Part shown: positions 9,535 to 19,568 of the stretch, in pieces | Layout of the letters: each line of letters starts with the position of its first letter | Numbering within the stretch: the stretch's first letter is position 1 | Assembly: GCA_964394145.1 (NCBI GenBank) | Contig: CAYMVL010000033.1 | Span: forward strand, 1-64,000 | Source of the DNA: JAFGBN01 sp964394145 | GTDB lineage: Bacteria; Chloroflexota; Dehalococcoidia; GIF9; AB-539-J10 | DNA length: 64,000 nt | Direction of reading: 5' to 3' | Program-made: the position numbers and the translations under genes | Notes under the pieces: generated by a model | Database searches by the model: none | What the model saw: only the letters and a program-made list of their open reading frames with translations | Told to the model about the DNA's origin: nothing

Positions 9535-10473
9535 ATGGAGCGTAGCAATCTCAGACACTCCCTTGTCGCCATCGTTGGTCCCACAGCGGTGGGCAAAAGT
9601 GAACTGGCGCTGAGCATAGCAAGGGATCTCAAGGCTGAGATAGTAACTGCAGATAGTCGACAAGTCTATCGCCATATGGATATTGGCACCAATAAGCCTA
9701 CTTTGGCTGAGAGAGCATCAGTTCCTCATCACCTCATTGATGTGGTGGATCCGGACAGTGACTTTAGTTTAGCTTTGTATTGTAGATTAGCTACTGAAGC
9801 TATCAAGTCTATTCGCCTTAGGGGTAAATTGGCGTTATTGGTTGGGGGCAGTGGCCTTTCTATTTGGTCCCTGATAGAAGGATGGAAGATACCGCCAGTG
9901 CCAGCTAATGTTGAGCTAAGAGCTCATATGGAGGCTAGAGCAGAGCGGGAAGGCAGTCATATTCTGTATCAAGAACTGCAAGATGTTGATCCATTAGCAG
10001 CAGCGAAGATTCATCCCAGTAATGCCCGCCGTATTATAAGAGGCTTGGAAATTTACCATGAGACAGGGCAGCTTCCATCCCGATTGAGGCGAAAAGAAGC
10101 TCCAGACTTCCATAGCCTCATAATCGGTTTGACTATGGCAAGAAGCGAACTCTATAACAGAATTGATAATCGTGTTGATAATATGATAGACAGAGGATTC
10201 ATTGACGAGGTAAAGGGGCTTCTGGGAATGGGCTATAATCTCTCCCTGCCTTCTATGTCAGGTATAGGCTATAGGCAAATAGGCCAGTTCCTTAAAGGTG
10301 AAATGTTTTTGCCTGCGGCTATCGATAAGATGAAGTCTGAGACACATCGCTTGGCTCGTCATCAATATGCTTGGTTCCGCCTGAATGATAAGAGAATCCA
10401 CTGGCTCAATGTTGATAATTCAACCGCAGAAGCCAGCAACTTAATAGGAAACTTCTGCGACGAACTTGTGTAA
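9535..10473 (+). CDS. miaA: tRNA dimethylallyltransferase
   Basis: Adds a dimethylallyl group to N6 of A37 in tRNAs that read UNN codons. Seen: the P-loop GPTAVGKSELAL near the N-terminus, ADSRQVYRHMDIGTNKPT with the catalytic Asp region, and HHLIDVVDPDSDFS; the C-terminal half has SGIGYRQ and HRLARHQYAWF, typical of the family. About 312 residues. A TTG at 9508 would add nine residues; neither start has a strong ribosome site, and I prefer the ATG, which gives the usual short lead into the P-loop. Confidence 0.94.
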   Translation: MERSNLRHSLVAIVGPTAVGKSELALSIARDLKAEIVTADSRQVYRHMDIGTNKPTLAERASVPHHLIDVVDPDSDFSLALYCRLATEAIKSIRLRGKLALLVGGSGLSIWSLIEGWKIPPVPANVELRAHMEARAEREGSHILYQELQDVDPLAAAKIHPSNARRIIRGLEIYHETGQLPSRLRRKEAPDFHSLIIGLTMARSELYNRIDNRVDNMIDRGFIDEVKGLLGMGYNLSLPSMSGIGYRQIGQFLKGEMFLPAAIDKMKSETHRLARHQYAWFRLNDKRIHWLNVDNSTAEASNLIGNFCDELV

Positions 10474-10753
10474 ACCGCAGGTAGAAGGTAATGATTTCAT
10501 AATGGTGCATGCCAGGGCAATGTAGAGGTGTTGGCACTCTATAAATTCTAATCAAACTTTCTCAGGTTCTATACTAGATTTTGTTATCCAGTAGACTTAT
10601 CATTAATATAGTGCATCTTATTCTCCATAGAAGGGAAGGATGATGTTATGTGGATTTCTCTGTGAAGATCGCTGATGAGAGCCTGGAGCGAGGCTGAAAT
10701 CGTCTGTTAGACTGGGGGTGGAATCTCCAGGCGAGCTGAATTAGGAGGAGAAA
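10474..10753 (+). other. leader region upstream of hflX
   Basis: A gap of roughly 300 nt with no supported gene. It contains short hairpins: AGCCT/AGGCT around 10680-10696, GTCT/AGAC around 10703-10713 and TGGA/TCCA around 10720-10730, then a strong AGGAGGAG at 10743. The first hairpin lies between CTGATGA and GAAA, which looks like a hammerhead core, but the pairing fails (see rejected list). It may act as a structured 5' leader. Confidence 0.3.
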
Positions 10754-10801
10754 ATAAGGGAAAGATTCTTTCTCACTGAGACCGCGACGGAGCAAGTATT
10801 T

Positions 10802-11893
10802 TTGGTAGGGCTGGAGACTAAGGTGTCTGATAGTTACTGGTCAGCTGCTGATTCGCTGCAAGAGCTGTCTTATCTAGTCAAGACAGCTCATGCTGAAGTC
10901 GTGGGCATGCTTTCGCAAAAAATGGATGCTCCTTCGCCCACTTATTATATAGGTAAAGGCAAAATTGCTGAACTCATTAGCCTCAGAGAGCAGACTCACT
11001 ATACCACGGTGATCTTTGATGACGAGCTATCTCCACGGCAGCAGAGAAACCTTGAAGAGGTACTAGAGGCCAAAGTGATTGATCGCACCGCCCTGATTCT
11101 AGATATATTTGCCAGGAAAGCCCGCACCCGTGAAGGGCAACTCCAGGTTGAGCTGGCGCAGCACCAATACCTTTTGCCAAGACTTGTGGGTCAGTGGAGC
11201 CATCTGGAGCGGCTCGGCGGTGGTATCGGCACCAGAGGTCCTGGTGAGTCGCAATTGGAAACGGACCGCCGTTTCATACGCAAACGTATCAATCGCCTTA
11301 CACGTGAGATAGAAAATGTATCCCGGCATCGAGCTCTTTACAGGGGGAGACGTAAGGAAAGAGGTATCCCAATCATAGCTATTGTTGGCTATACCAATGC
11401 CGGTAAGAGCACTCTATTTAATGTCCTGAGCAAGGCGGGCGTTGTTGTAGAGGACAAGCTCTTTTCTACTCTAGATCCTGTGACGCGTCGCGTAGTCTTA
11501 CCTGATAAGCGACAGTGCCTGATTACCGATACCGTGGGCTTCATTCACAAAATACCACCATCTATTATCGATGCTTTTCGAGCTACGCTAGAGGAACTCA
11601 ATGAAGCCGATTTGCTGCTGCACATAGTTGACATAACACATAAGAATGCAGCTAGTCAGTGCCTGGCGGTAGAGAAGATACTCAATGAATTGAACCTTGA
11701 GAACAAACCTAGAATCACTGTGTTCAACAAATTAGATTTGGTTCTCAGGAGCGAAGGGGAGTTGGAAACTCTACCATTTACTCCTGGTGTGAAAGAACAA
11801 ATTATGTTCCTAAACAGTAACATGATTCTCATCTCCGCCGCTCAGGGTTGGGGGATGGATGAACTCTTGAACAAGGTGACATGCTATATTTGA
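10802..11893 (+). CDS. hflX: GTPase HflX
   Basis: Ribosome-associated GTPase that splits stalled or stressed ribosomes. N-terminal HflX domain with the glycine-rich linker GGIGTRGPGESQLETDRR, then a G domain with G1 GYTNAGKSTLFN, G3 DTVGFIHKIPP and G4 NKLD. The frame is open back to 10745 and the upstream residues (ERFFLTETATEQVF) look like the true N-terminus leading into LVGLE. The best Shine-Dalgarno, AGGAGGAG at 10743, precedes an ATA rather than a normal start; the TTG at 10802 has only GGAG 9 nt before it. So the start given is conservative and may be about 16 codons too late. The stop overlaps the next gene by 13 nt. Confidence 0.94.
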   Translation: MVGLETKVSDSYWSAADSLQELSYLVKTAHAEVVGMLSQKMDAPSPTYYIGKGKIAELISLREQTHYTTVIFDDELSPRQQRNLEEVLEAKVIDRTALILDIFARKARTREGQLQVELAQHQYLLPRLVGQWSHLERLGGGIGTRGPGESQLETDRRFIRKRINRLTREIENVSRHRALYRGRRKERGIPIIAIVGYTNAGKSTLFNVLSKAGVVVEDKLFSTLDPVTRRVVLPDKRQCLITDTVGFIHKIPPSIIDAFRATLEELNEADLLLHIVDITHKNAASQCLAVEKILNELNLENKPRITVFNKLDLVLRSEGELETLPFTPGVKEQIMFLNSNMILISAAQGWGMDELLNKVTCYI

Positions 11894-12459
11894 GTAGAAA
11901 GGTGAAGAAGTATAGATATGGCGCACCACATAATTTGAAGGCAACCTATCTGTTCAACACGGTCCTAGTTATCACTCTGATGATACTGTGCGGTTGTACT
12001 CAGCCAATAATCTTGCCGTCACCGATTGGCGCGGAAGCCAGACAAATCATATATATCCAGGCGGAAGCAGAGATCCTGCATTATAGCAGGCAGTCTTTTT
12101 GGACCGATGAGGAATTTTCTAAGATATTGGAGTCAAAAGGAAAGTTTGAGTCTGAATATGTAGCTTCTTTTCAGCACGACTTGGAAAACTATGATAAACA
12201 AGTCTTTAATGGTGAGGTTATATTCGACAAGTCAAGGAAGTCAACCACACTGGTATGCGATATAGAGGGGGCGATGTACAGTGCTGATTCATATGACTTT
12301 GATTGGCTCTTAGGAGACTTACCCTTCGATTTATACCAGTTCGAGCAGTCTGAAAGAGAACTTGACTATGAAGGCGAGGTAAACGCAACTGATACCAGGA
12401 TCCGACTTATTTTTCCCTACCCCATAGCTCATTGCCATGAGCATGTCTGGCCAGCATAA
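11881..12459 (+). CDS. hypothetical lipoprotein
   Basis: 192 residues, not recognised. A basic N-terminus (RKVKKYRYG) is followed by a hydrophobic stretch (residues about 25-39) ending in LCGC, a plausible lipobox, so the mature protein is probably lipid-anchored outside the membrane. The rest is acidic and aromatic, with no known motif. It starts inside the end of hflX with an AAGGTG ribosome site, suggesting coupled translation. Confidence 0.7.
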   Translation: MLYLSRKVKKYRYGAPHNLKATYLFNTVLVITLMILCGCTQPIILPSPIGAEARQIIYIQAEAEILHYSRQSFWTDEEFSKILESKGKFESEYVASFQHDLENYDKQVFNGEVIFDKSRKSTTLVCDIEGAMYSADSYDFDWLLGDLPFDLYQFEQSERELDYEGEVNATDTRIRLIFPYPIAHCHEHVWPA

Positions 12460-12632
12460 TAGGACCTAGTGCAACAGGCATGTAAGACGAGAGCCACAAT
12501 TGATCAGGAGAAGGGAATTCTCCGTATGAATCCAATACATGCACTGACGATTCTAGGTGCGAGACATTTCTCGGGGCAAAGCCACCGGAGAGATGAAGCA
12601 TAATGAGGCGCGGGTTCCGATGCGAGCCATTG

Positions 12633-13307
12633 CTAGACGATGGGCTCCTGCTTATCCCGTTGCCCGAACACTTTGGTGCCTATCCTGATTACGTTCGCAT
12701 TCTCCTGTAGAGCAATCTTGTAGGAATTTGACATTCCCATGGAAAGATATCTCATATTCACATTAGGCAAACTAAGCCTTTTAACCCTTTCGAATATCCT
12801 TCTTGTTTCCACGAAATAGGGCCTTGAGTCTTCCGGATTCCCGAAGCGCGGCCCCATAGTCATTAGTCCTTCTACCTTAAGATTCCTGAGGCTGGAAATA
12901 TCCCTTATCAACTGTTCAGCATCCTCTGGGAACACCCCGGATTTGTTTAGTTCTCTCCCGCTATTTATCTCGATTAATACTGGCATCGTCTTACCAATCT
13001 GAGCACATTTCTTATTAATCTCTTTTGCTATCTCTAGTGTATGAACAGTCTCTATCATATCAAACATCTGCAGAGTCCTTATCCTGATGTTGTGTTTCTG
13101 CAGAGTCCCAATAAAATGCCATAGTGCTTTGCTGCCCACTACTTCGTAAGCTGGTTTCGCGTCTCTAATATAGTTCTCACCGATAATTCTTACCCCGGCT
13201 TGAACAGCTTCAAGGACTTCTCTAGGAGTTCTCATCTTTGCTGCTGCCACTAACTCAACACCATCGGGTAGTTCTGCTAATATTCGGGCAACATTTTCTC
13301 TGATCAT
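12633..13307 (-). CDS. YggS-family pyridoxal phosphate-binding protein
   Basis: PLP-homeostasis protein of the YggS/PROSC (PLPBP) family, an alanine-racemase-type barrel without a second domain. The PLP lysine is in VAAAKMRTP near residue 36; IGENYIRDA follows, and the C-terminal MGMSNSYKIALQ and IRIGTKVFG form the phosphate-binding end. 224 residues from the ATG at 13307, which has a GGGGGG run 8-13 nt before it; a GTG 75 nt further upstream is less likely because the family starts near here. Convergent with the lipoprotein gene. Confidence 0.9.
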   Translation of the reverse strand: MIRENVARILAELPDGVELVAAAKMRTPREVLEAVQAGVRIIGENYIRDAKPAYEVVGSKALWHFIGTLQKHNIRIRTLQMFDMIETVHTLEIAKEINKKCAQIGKTMPVLIEINSGRELNKSGVFPEDAEQLIRDISSLRNLKVEGLMTMGPRFGNPEDSRPYFVETRRIFERVKRLSLPNVNMRYLSMGMSNSYKIALQENANVIRIGTKVFGQRDKQEPIV

Positions 13308-13583
13308 GCCGCTTGCCCCCCGGTTAAGCTCCGGTTTCGCTTTGATTGTAACCTTGTGATCTCGCCGATTGCAAGAAAGCACACGATAGAGAGGGCCTAA
13401 TAATCTACTCGTCTACCAAGTATCCCTGTGCTGTCAAGATAAGCAGACAGAGGCAAAGCACGGATAGAACTGTTTGGATTAGGTGGCCAGCTTCCGTCTG
13501 AACGGGCGGACTGGCTTTATATTGGGATTAAAATAAGGTAAGATTGTCTCCTCGATATGAACACCAAAATAAAGGCCGGGCTT

Positions 13584-14357
13584 ATGAAAGAATTTAAGAT
13601 ACTATGCTGGAATGTCAACGGTATTAGAGCGGTAGAGAAGAAAGGGTTTGTGGAATGGCTGAAAAACGAGTCCCCTGATATTCTTTGCCTGCAGGAAACA
13701 AAGGTGCAGCCTGACCAGATTAGTCCTGAGCTTGCACAGCCGGCCGGATATTATGCTTACTGGGACTTTCCAGAAAGAAAAGGTTACAGCGGGGTTGCTA
13801 CCTTAGTAAAAGAGAAACCAATCGACATCGAGAGTGGCTTTGGTATTAAGAAGTTTGACGTGGAGGGGAGGGTTCTTAACGCTAAATATCCTCAGTTCAC
13901 ACTTCTTAATGTCTATTTTCCAAATGGGAAGATGAGCGAAGAGCGCCTGAAGTATAAGATGGACTTCTATGACGCCTTCCTCGATTTCGCAGAGGGTCTA
14001 AGGGCAAAAGGAGAAAAACTTGTCATTTGTGGAGATTTCAACACCGCTCACAAAGAAATAGACCTGGCTCGGCCAAAAGAGAATGAAGATGTATCAGGAT
14101 TCTTGCCGGTAGAAAGGGAATGGATGGATAGATTTGTCGCCCATGGCTTTGTGGACACTTTTCGCTACTTCAATCGAGAGCCCAATCATTACACCTGGTG
14201 GAGTTTGAGGACGAGGGCTAGAGAGCGAAACGTAGGATGGAGACTGGATTACTTCTTTGTGAGTGAAGACTTGATAGGATCCTTGACAGAAGCCAGTATC
14301 TTGCCAGACGTAATGGGCTCAGACCACTGCCCTGTGGGACTCAGATTATCACTCTGA
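13584..14357 (+). CDS. xth: exodeoxyribonuclease III (AP endonuclease)
   Basis: Cuts DNA at abasic sites and removes 3' blocks in base excision repair. Exonuclease-endonuclease-phosphatase fold with Asn in WNVNGIRA, metal-binding Glu in LQETKVQ, Asp/Asn in CGDFNTAH, and GSDHCPVGL at the end. About 257 residues. The conserved N-terminus begins at KILCWNVNG, so the ATG at 13584 (AAGG 7 nt upstream) is chosen over the in-frame ATG at 13557. Confidence 0.95.
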   Translation: MKEFKILCWNVNGIRAVEKKGFVEWLKNESPDILCLQETKVQPDQISPELAQPAGYYAYWDFPERKGYSGVATLVKEKPIDIESGFGIKKFDVEGRVLNAKYPQFTLLNVYFPNGKMSEERLKYKMDFYDAFLDFAEGLRAKGEKLVICGDFNTAHKEIDLARPKENEDVSGFLPVEREWMDRFVAHGFVDTFRYFNREPNHYTWWSLRTRARERNVGWRLDYFFVSEDLIGSLTEASILPDVMGSDHCPVGLRLSL

Positions 14358-14490
14358 GGTCATTATGCCGTTTCGAGGGTTAAGACAAATGGATGGCCTC
14401 TGTGTGAAATGAAAAGATGGGCCTAAGCCTACTGAGAATTACAAGAGAGTGAGTCTAGGCATGATTAAAGAGACCGTAGGTGTTCCGGGT

Positions 14491-15156
14491 ATGAAGACTC
14501 TGGTGCAATGCGATTTCGACGGCACGATTACTGAAGAAGATGCCAGCTTCTTCATTCTGGATGTCTTTGCTCAGGGAGACTGGCGCACATTGCTGCATAA
14601 GTATAGGCAGCATAGAATATCGGTAGGGGAATTCAACACCAGAGCCTTTGCCATGGTGAAGGCTGATAAAGCTGCATTGCTGGCGGCAATAAAGGGCAGC
14701 GGCTTGCTCTCAAATCTCAACTCTCATGCTATCAAGATACGGTATGGGTTCCGAGAGCTGGTGGGTTACTGCTCGAAAAGAGGCTTCAGACTGGTAATTG
14801 TGAGCAACGGGCTCGATTTTTACATAACCGAAATATTGAAACAGATTGGCCTGGAAAATATCGAGGTACATGCTGCACGAACGCGGTTCTTGCCTTCAGG
14901 AATAGAAGTCCGATATATAGGTCCGGACGAAAATGAATTAGAGGATGGCTTGAAAGAGGCATACGTTAAGCTATTTCTGGAGCAGGGTTACCGGGTAGTA
15001 TATGTTGGCAACGGTGACTCCGATGTCGCCGCGGCAAAATGTGCTCAACAAATCTTTGCCACGGGAGAGCTCTTAGGCTACTGCAGAAAGAATAATCTCG
15101 AGTGTAAGCCCTTCAATGACCTCACCGATGTCATTAGCGGATTGGAGCTTTTATAG
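14491..15156 (+). CDS. HAD-superfamily phosphatase, MtnX/SerB-like
   Basis: Haloacid-dehalogenase phosphatase of the IB type. The nucleophile motif QCDFDGTITEED opens the protein, motif II is VIVSNGLDFYI, and motif IV is VYVGNGDSDVAAA. The overall pattern resembles MtnX (2-hydroxy-3-keto-5-methylthiopentenyl-1-phosphate phosphatase) and phosphoserine phosphatase; no methionine-salvage gene is nearby, so the substrate is open. Earlier in-frame starts exist (GTG 14449, ATG 14461); I use the ATG that places the nucleophile at the usual distance from the N-terminus. Confidence 0.82.
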   Translation: MKTLVQCDFDGTITEEDASFFILDVFAQGDWRTLLHKYRQHRISVGEFNTRAFAMVKADKAALLAAIKGSGLLSNLNSHAIKIRYGFRELVGYCSKRGFRLVIVSNGLDFYITEILKQIGLENIEVHAARTRFLPSGIEVRYIGPDENELEDGLKEAYVKLFLEQGYRVVYVGNGDSDVAAAKCAQQIFATGELLGYCRKNNLECKPFNDLTDVISGLELL

Positions 15157-15269
15157 CTAATGGCGTCATCTGCTACGGTCTCAAGGAGCCTTGTGAAAAA
15201 AAGACGGGGTTCTAGGACAAGCCAGCTTTTGGTGAGACAATGGCCGGTTAACCAGTCCAGTGAGGAGCA

Positions 15270-16229
15270 CTAGGAGCGCCTACCGGGGAGTTTTCTCATG
15301 TAAAATTTCTTCCCTTGGTAGTCCGTCTCAATCAGCTTATTCTGCTTAACTAAGTTTTCAACAGTAGCCCATTGTGCATTGGCGTTTTTGAGCAGTGCTT
15401 TAACGGCCTCCTCCCTCATCGGGTGGACTGATGTAATGCCGAGTAAGTCATCTTCAACTTTGCCAGTAGACGCAAAGGCATTCCCCTCATAGCCGATTAA
15501 ATATTCAACATATTTCAATTTCTCGCCGAGTAGCTGATATGCCATGTTGATAGCCGCCTCACTGGCTGCTTTAACGCCCTTTTGCGCCGGGGGCCTTGTT
15601 GGGACAGCCAGGTAGGCTTTTCTTGGCGCTAGCTCCACCAAGAAATCCGCAATTCTCTCAATTTCCTCGCGATTGTCATTGATACCGCGAATAAGCATGG
15701 TCTCCGTTGTCAGTTCCCCTGCAAATGTACTGGCAAATTGGAGCATACCGTCCATAATGCTTCTAAGTTTCAATGACCCGTGAGGTCTGTCGACCTTGCG
15801 CCAGATCTCGCTGCTCAATGCATCTAACTTCAGTGAAACCCAGTCTGCCTTTCTTAGATCCTCCCTGACATCTTCACGCCAAACAAGGGATGCATTCGTA
15901 ATCACTGCGATTTTGATATTCAACATTCTCAGCAGCTCAATTTCCGTGCCGAGATTGATATCCAGAGTGGGCTCTCCATCAGCGACAAAAGTCAGATAGT
16001 CTATTGCTTCTCCTTTTCCCTCAGCTTCTCTGACCTTTTCCTTTACTTCTTGTACCAGCTCTTGTACTTCATAAAACTCTTGCCTTTCAACTTGCATGTT
16101 CATGGTGTTTCCAAGTTGGCAATAAACACAAGAATAGCTACATATCTTGGGGGGGATATTGTTTATTCCCAAGCTGTGTCCCAATCTTCTGGATGGGACT
16201 GGTCCAAAAGCCTTCATTAGTTCAATCAT
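15270..16229 (-). CDS. radical SAM protein (COG0731-like)
   Basis: 319 residues. The radical SAM CxxxCxxC is CSYSCVYC at residues about 30-37, after GPVPSRRLGHSLGIN, an N-terminus typical of the COG0731 group (relatives of tRNA-wyosine TYW1 but of mostly unknown function). Barrel landmarks: TFVADGEPTLD and ITNASLV. The last 70 residues look like a winged-helix add-on. An internal ATG four codons in could be the real start. No neighbouring gene hints at the substrate. Confidence 0.82.
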   Translation of the reverse strand: MIELMKAFGPVPSRRLGHSLGINNIPPKICSYSCVYCQLGNTMNMQVERQEFYEVQELVQEVKEKVREAEGKGEAIDYLTFVADGEPTLDINLGTEIELLRMLNIKIAVITNASLVWREDVREDLRKADWVSLKLDALSSEIWRKVDRPHGSLKLRSIMDGMLQFASTFAGELTTETMLIRGINDNREEIERIADFLVELAPRKAYLAVPTRPPAQKGVKAASEAAINMAYQLLGEKLKYVEYLIGYEGNAFASTGKVEDDLLGITSVHPMREEAVKALLKNANAQWATVENLVKQNKLIETDYQGKKFYMRKLPGRRS

Positions 16230-16395
16230 ATTCGTTAGTCTAGCTGAGATTATGGATTATCAGGTAAATTTAAGGATAATCCGTCAAACGAACTAATATA
16301 CCGACTTTGACTCGGGCAAGCCAACCTGTTAAGTAACATTTGCCATAGCATCTTAATATGACCTTTGCCTTGCTATACTTCTTTGAAGCCGGAGA

Positions 16396-19350
16396 TCATG
16401 CAAAGGCCTCCTGTTTGATCAACTTACTGGACAAAAATTGCCCGGTAGAAGAGTAATTATTTCGTGCCACCTCTTCAGGAGTGCCTGTAGCTACAATATA
16501 GCCTCCTTCGTCGCCAGCTCCCGGGCCAAGGTCAATAACCCAATCAGCATTCTTAATTACATCGAGCTGATGCTCAATAACGATCACCGTGTTTCCGCGG
16601 TCTACCAAGCGCTGCAGCACCCGCAAGAGACAACCGATATCCGAGAATGACAGGCCTGTAGTTGGCTCGTCGAGGATATAGAGAGATTTACCTGTAGGGC
16701 GGCGTGATAGCTCCGCAGCCAACTTAACACGCTGTGCCTCGCCTCCCGAAAGGGTGGGTGCTGGCTGCCCTAGGCAGATGTACCCCAAACCGACATCTCG
16801 AATGGTCTCTAGCTTTCTTTTGATTTTGGTAAAATGGTCGAAGAAAAGTACCGCTTCATCCACAGTCATAGCAAGAATTTCGGCAATATTCTTGCCTTTA
16901 AAGTGTATTTCCAACGCTTCACGATTGTACCTTTTCCCCTTGCATACCTCGCAAGGGACTGTAACACTGGGCAAGAATTGCATCTCTATTTGTACGTAAC
17001 CAGCCCCCTGGCAGGCTTCACACCTCCCGCCTTTTACATTGAAGGAAAAGCGCCCGGGAGAATAACCACGCATTCTGGCTTCGGGAACCTGTGAAAACAA
17101 CTCCCGAATAGGAGTGAATGTTCCCGTATACGTAGCGGGATTACTTCGGGGCGTGCGGCCGATTGGCGACTGGTCAATGTTAATCACCTTGTCAATATGC
17201 TCGATGCCGATAATCGCATCACATTGGCCTGGTTTGTCCTTGGCCCGGTAGAATGAGCGAGCCAACCTCTTATACAGGACTTCGTTAATGAGAGAACTCT
17301 TACCACTGCCAGAAACGCCAGTTATACAGACAAACTTGCCCAAAGGAATATGGACATCGATATTCTTTAGATTGTTCTCTCTGGCCCTTTTGATAACTAG
17401 TTCTTGCCCCGAACCGCTTCGCCGCTCTCGGGGTAATGGGATTTGCTTCGCACCGCTGAGATACTGTCCCGTTACCGACAGAGGGCAATGCATTATGTCC
17501 TGAAGTGTTCCTGTGGCTACAACTTCTCCTCCCTGTTTACCAGCGCCTGGACCCATGTCAATAATATAATCGGCAGCTCTCATCATAGCTTCATCATGCT
17601 CTACAATTAGAACAGTGTTATCTAAGTCTCTTAGCCGTTTCAATGTGGTTATAAGCTTGGAACCATCAGCAGGGTGTAGGCCTACCGTTGGCTCATCGCA
17701 AATATAGAGTACTCCTGTGAGCCCACCTCCGATCTGGGTCGCCAGGTGGATTCTTTGCGCCTCACCACCACTCAACGTGGCCGAGGGGCGGTCTAACGTC
17801 AGATACCCCAGACCTACATCTCTAAGAAAACCCAGACGCGCATGAATCTCCTTAATAATCTGGTTGGCTATGGCAAACTCGCGAGGGCTAATTTGATTTC
17901 CCAGTTGCTCTACCCACTTTAGAGCCTCAGTGACGGACAAGCCAGCGATATCCATAATGTTTTTGCCCACAATAGTGACGGCTAGAGACTCTGGCTTCAG
18001 CCTTTTGCCTTGGCAAATCGGGCAAGGGCTGGAGGACATATATCTCTCGATGTCACTTCTAACATTGTCGGAATCCGTTTCCCTGTAACGGCGCTCCATG
18101 TAAGGAATAACACCTTCAAAATTCGTGTAATACTGGCGCATCCTGCCATAACGGTCTTCATATACAGCGGGGATTTCCTCTGCCCCGTTACCATAAAGAA
18201 TCAGGCGTAGCTGCTCTTCAGTCAGATCCTTGACCGGCGTGGACAGGGAGAAGCCATGGCGATGGGCCAGAGATTGAAGTATGCTGCTATACCAAGTGCT
18301 CATGGCACCATTTCTGGCCCAAGGTTGAATTGCTCCTTCAGATAAGCTTAGTTCTTTATCAGGGATAAGCAGATTGGGGTCAATATCAAATTTGTAGCCC
18401 AGTCCAGTACAGGCTGGGCAAGCTCCATGAGGACTGTTGAAGCTGAATGTCCTGGGAGCAATTTCCTCCAAACTGATGCCACAATAAACGCAGGCAAAGT
18501 GCTCTGAGAAAAGTAACTCCTGTCCGTTGATAATGGAAATGACAACAACGCCCGACCCTAGTTTCAATGCCGTCTCAATAGAATCAGCGAGTCGAGCGTC
18601 ATTTTCGCTAATCTCCTTGTGGAGACTGCCCTGAGAGGGCTGAGCCCCTTGGCTCTGCTCGGCATCATAAGCAACCTGTGACTCAGGACGACCTATCTGC
18701 AATCGGTCGACCACCGCTTCTATGACATGCTTCTTATTCTGATCCAGTTGAAAGTCCTCCGAAAGGTCACGAATTTCCCCATCAACCCGGACTCTGACAA
18801 ACCCGGCCTTCTGCAAATCTTGGAGTATTGCTCGATGTTCACCTTTGCGGTCTCTGATCAATGGCGCCAGTACCATGATGCGACTTCCCTCACGTATCTC
18901 TTTAACTGCATCCACGATTTGCTGCACCGTCTGGCGGGAAATCTCACGTCCGCACTTGGGGCAATGCGGGTGACCAATGCGGGCAAAAAGTAGACGCAAA
19001 TAGTCATATATCTCAGTGATAGTGCCTACGATAGATCTCGGGTTATGAGGAGGCCCCTTTTGGTCAATCGATATCGCTGGGCTAAGGCCTTCGATGTAAT
19101 CAACATCAGGTTTTTCCATTTGACCAAGGAACTGGCGGGCATAGGCAGAAAGAGACTCCACATATCTTCGTTGACCTTCAGCATATATAGTATCGAAGGC
19201 TAATGAGCTCTTACCTGAGCCGGAAACGCCAGTAATAACCACAAGTTTGTTTCTGGGAATAACGACATCTATGGCCTTGAGGTTATGTTCTCTAGCACCT
19301 TTAACCAGTATGCTGTCCGGCATGGATTTTATTGTAACATCGAGTGTCAC
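16396..19350 (-). CDS. uvrA: UvrABC excinuclease subunit A
   Basis: Damage-recognition ATPase of nucleotide excision repair. Two ABC ATPase halves: Walker A GVSGSGKSSLAFDTIY near residue 45 and GVSGSGKSSLINEV near 670, with LSGGEAQR signatures in each half and DEPT(V/T)GL Walker B regions. Zinc-binding Cys sets are visible as CPKCG near 140, CVYCG..CPAC near 285 and CEACQGAGYV..CEVCKG near 780. 984 residues is slightly long for the family; the start could be the ATG at 19323 instead of the GTG at 19350. Confidence 0.97.
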   Translation of the reverse strand: MTLDVTIKSMPDSILVKGAREHNLKAIDVVIPRNKLVVITGVSGSGKSSLAFDTIYAEGQRRYVESLSAYARQFLGQMEKPDVDYIEGLSPAISIDQKGPPHNPRSIVGTITEIYDYLRLLFARIGHPHCPKCGREISRQTVQQIVDAVKEIREGSRIMVLAPLIRDRKGEHRAILQDLQKAGFVRVRVDGEIRDLSEDFQLDQNKKHVIEAVVDRLQIGRPESQVAYDAEQSQGAQPSQGSLHKEISENDARLADSIETALKLGSGVVVISIINGQELLFSEHFACVYCGISLEEIAPRTFSFNSPHGACPACTGLGYKFDIDPNLLIPDKELSLSEGAIQPWARNGAMSTWYSSILQSLAHRHGFSLSTPVKDLTEEQLRLILYGNGAEEIPAVYEDRYGRMRQYYTNFEGVIPYMERRYRETDSDNVRSDIERYMSSSPCPICQGKRLKPESLAVTIVGKNIMDIAGLSVTEALKWVEQLGNQISPREFAIANQIIKEIHARLGFLRDVGLGYLTLDRPSATLSGGEAQRIHLATQIGGGLTGVLYICDEPTVGLHPADGSKLITTLKRLRDLDNTVLIVEHDEAMMRAADYIIDMGPGAGKQGGEVVATGTLQDIMHCPLSVTGQYLSGAKQIPLPRERRSGSGQELVIKRARENNLKNIDVHIPLGKFVCITGVSGSGKSSLINEVLYKRLARSFYRAKDKPGQCDAIIGIEHIDKVINIDQSPIGRTPRSNPATYTGTFTPIRELFSQVPEARMRGYSPGRFSFNVKGGRCEACQGAGYVQIEMQFLPSVTVPCEVCKGKRYNREALEIHFKGKNIAEILAMTVDEAVLFFDHFTKIKRKLETIRDVGLGYICLGQPAPTLSGGEAQRVKLAAELSRRPTGKSLYILDEPTTGLSFSDIGCLLRVLQRLVDRGNTVIVIEHQLDVIKNADWVIDLGPGAGDEGGYIVATGTPEEVARNNYSSTGQFLSSKLIKQEAFA

Positions 19351-19568
19351 TTCTTCTCAAAGGAAAGATTACTGCGACTAAATCGGGTTAGCAGAACCAG
19401 TATGTCACCCCATCCTCAGAACCTGTTTCCCATATTTGAAAACATCATATTGTCTGGTTGGTGGATACACACTCAAGAAGTGTGGAAGAGATTACTGGCA
19501 GCAAGTATCCTTTCCGTTAGTAAAGAAATAGCAATAATGAGGTAGTCACTCACATTGAAAAGACAAAA

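Noticed and set aside
10673..10720. Hammerhead-ribozyme-like core (CTGATGA, hairpin, GAAA) upstream of hflX
   Set aside because: The closing base pair of stem II is missing and I could not form stems I and III or a cleavage site; the motif can occur by chance in a window this size.
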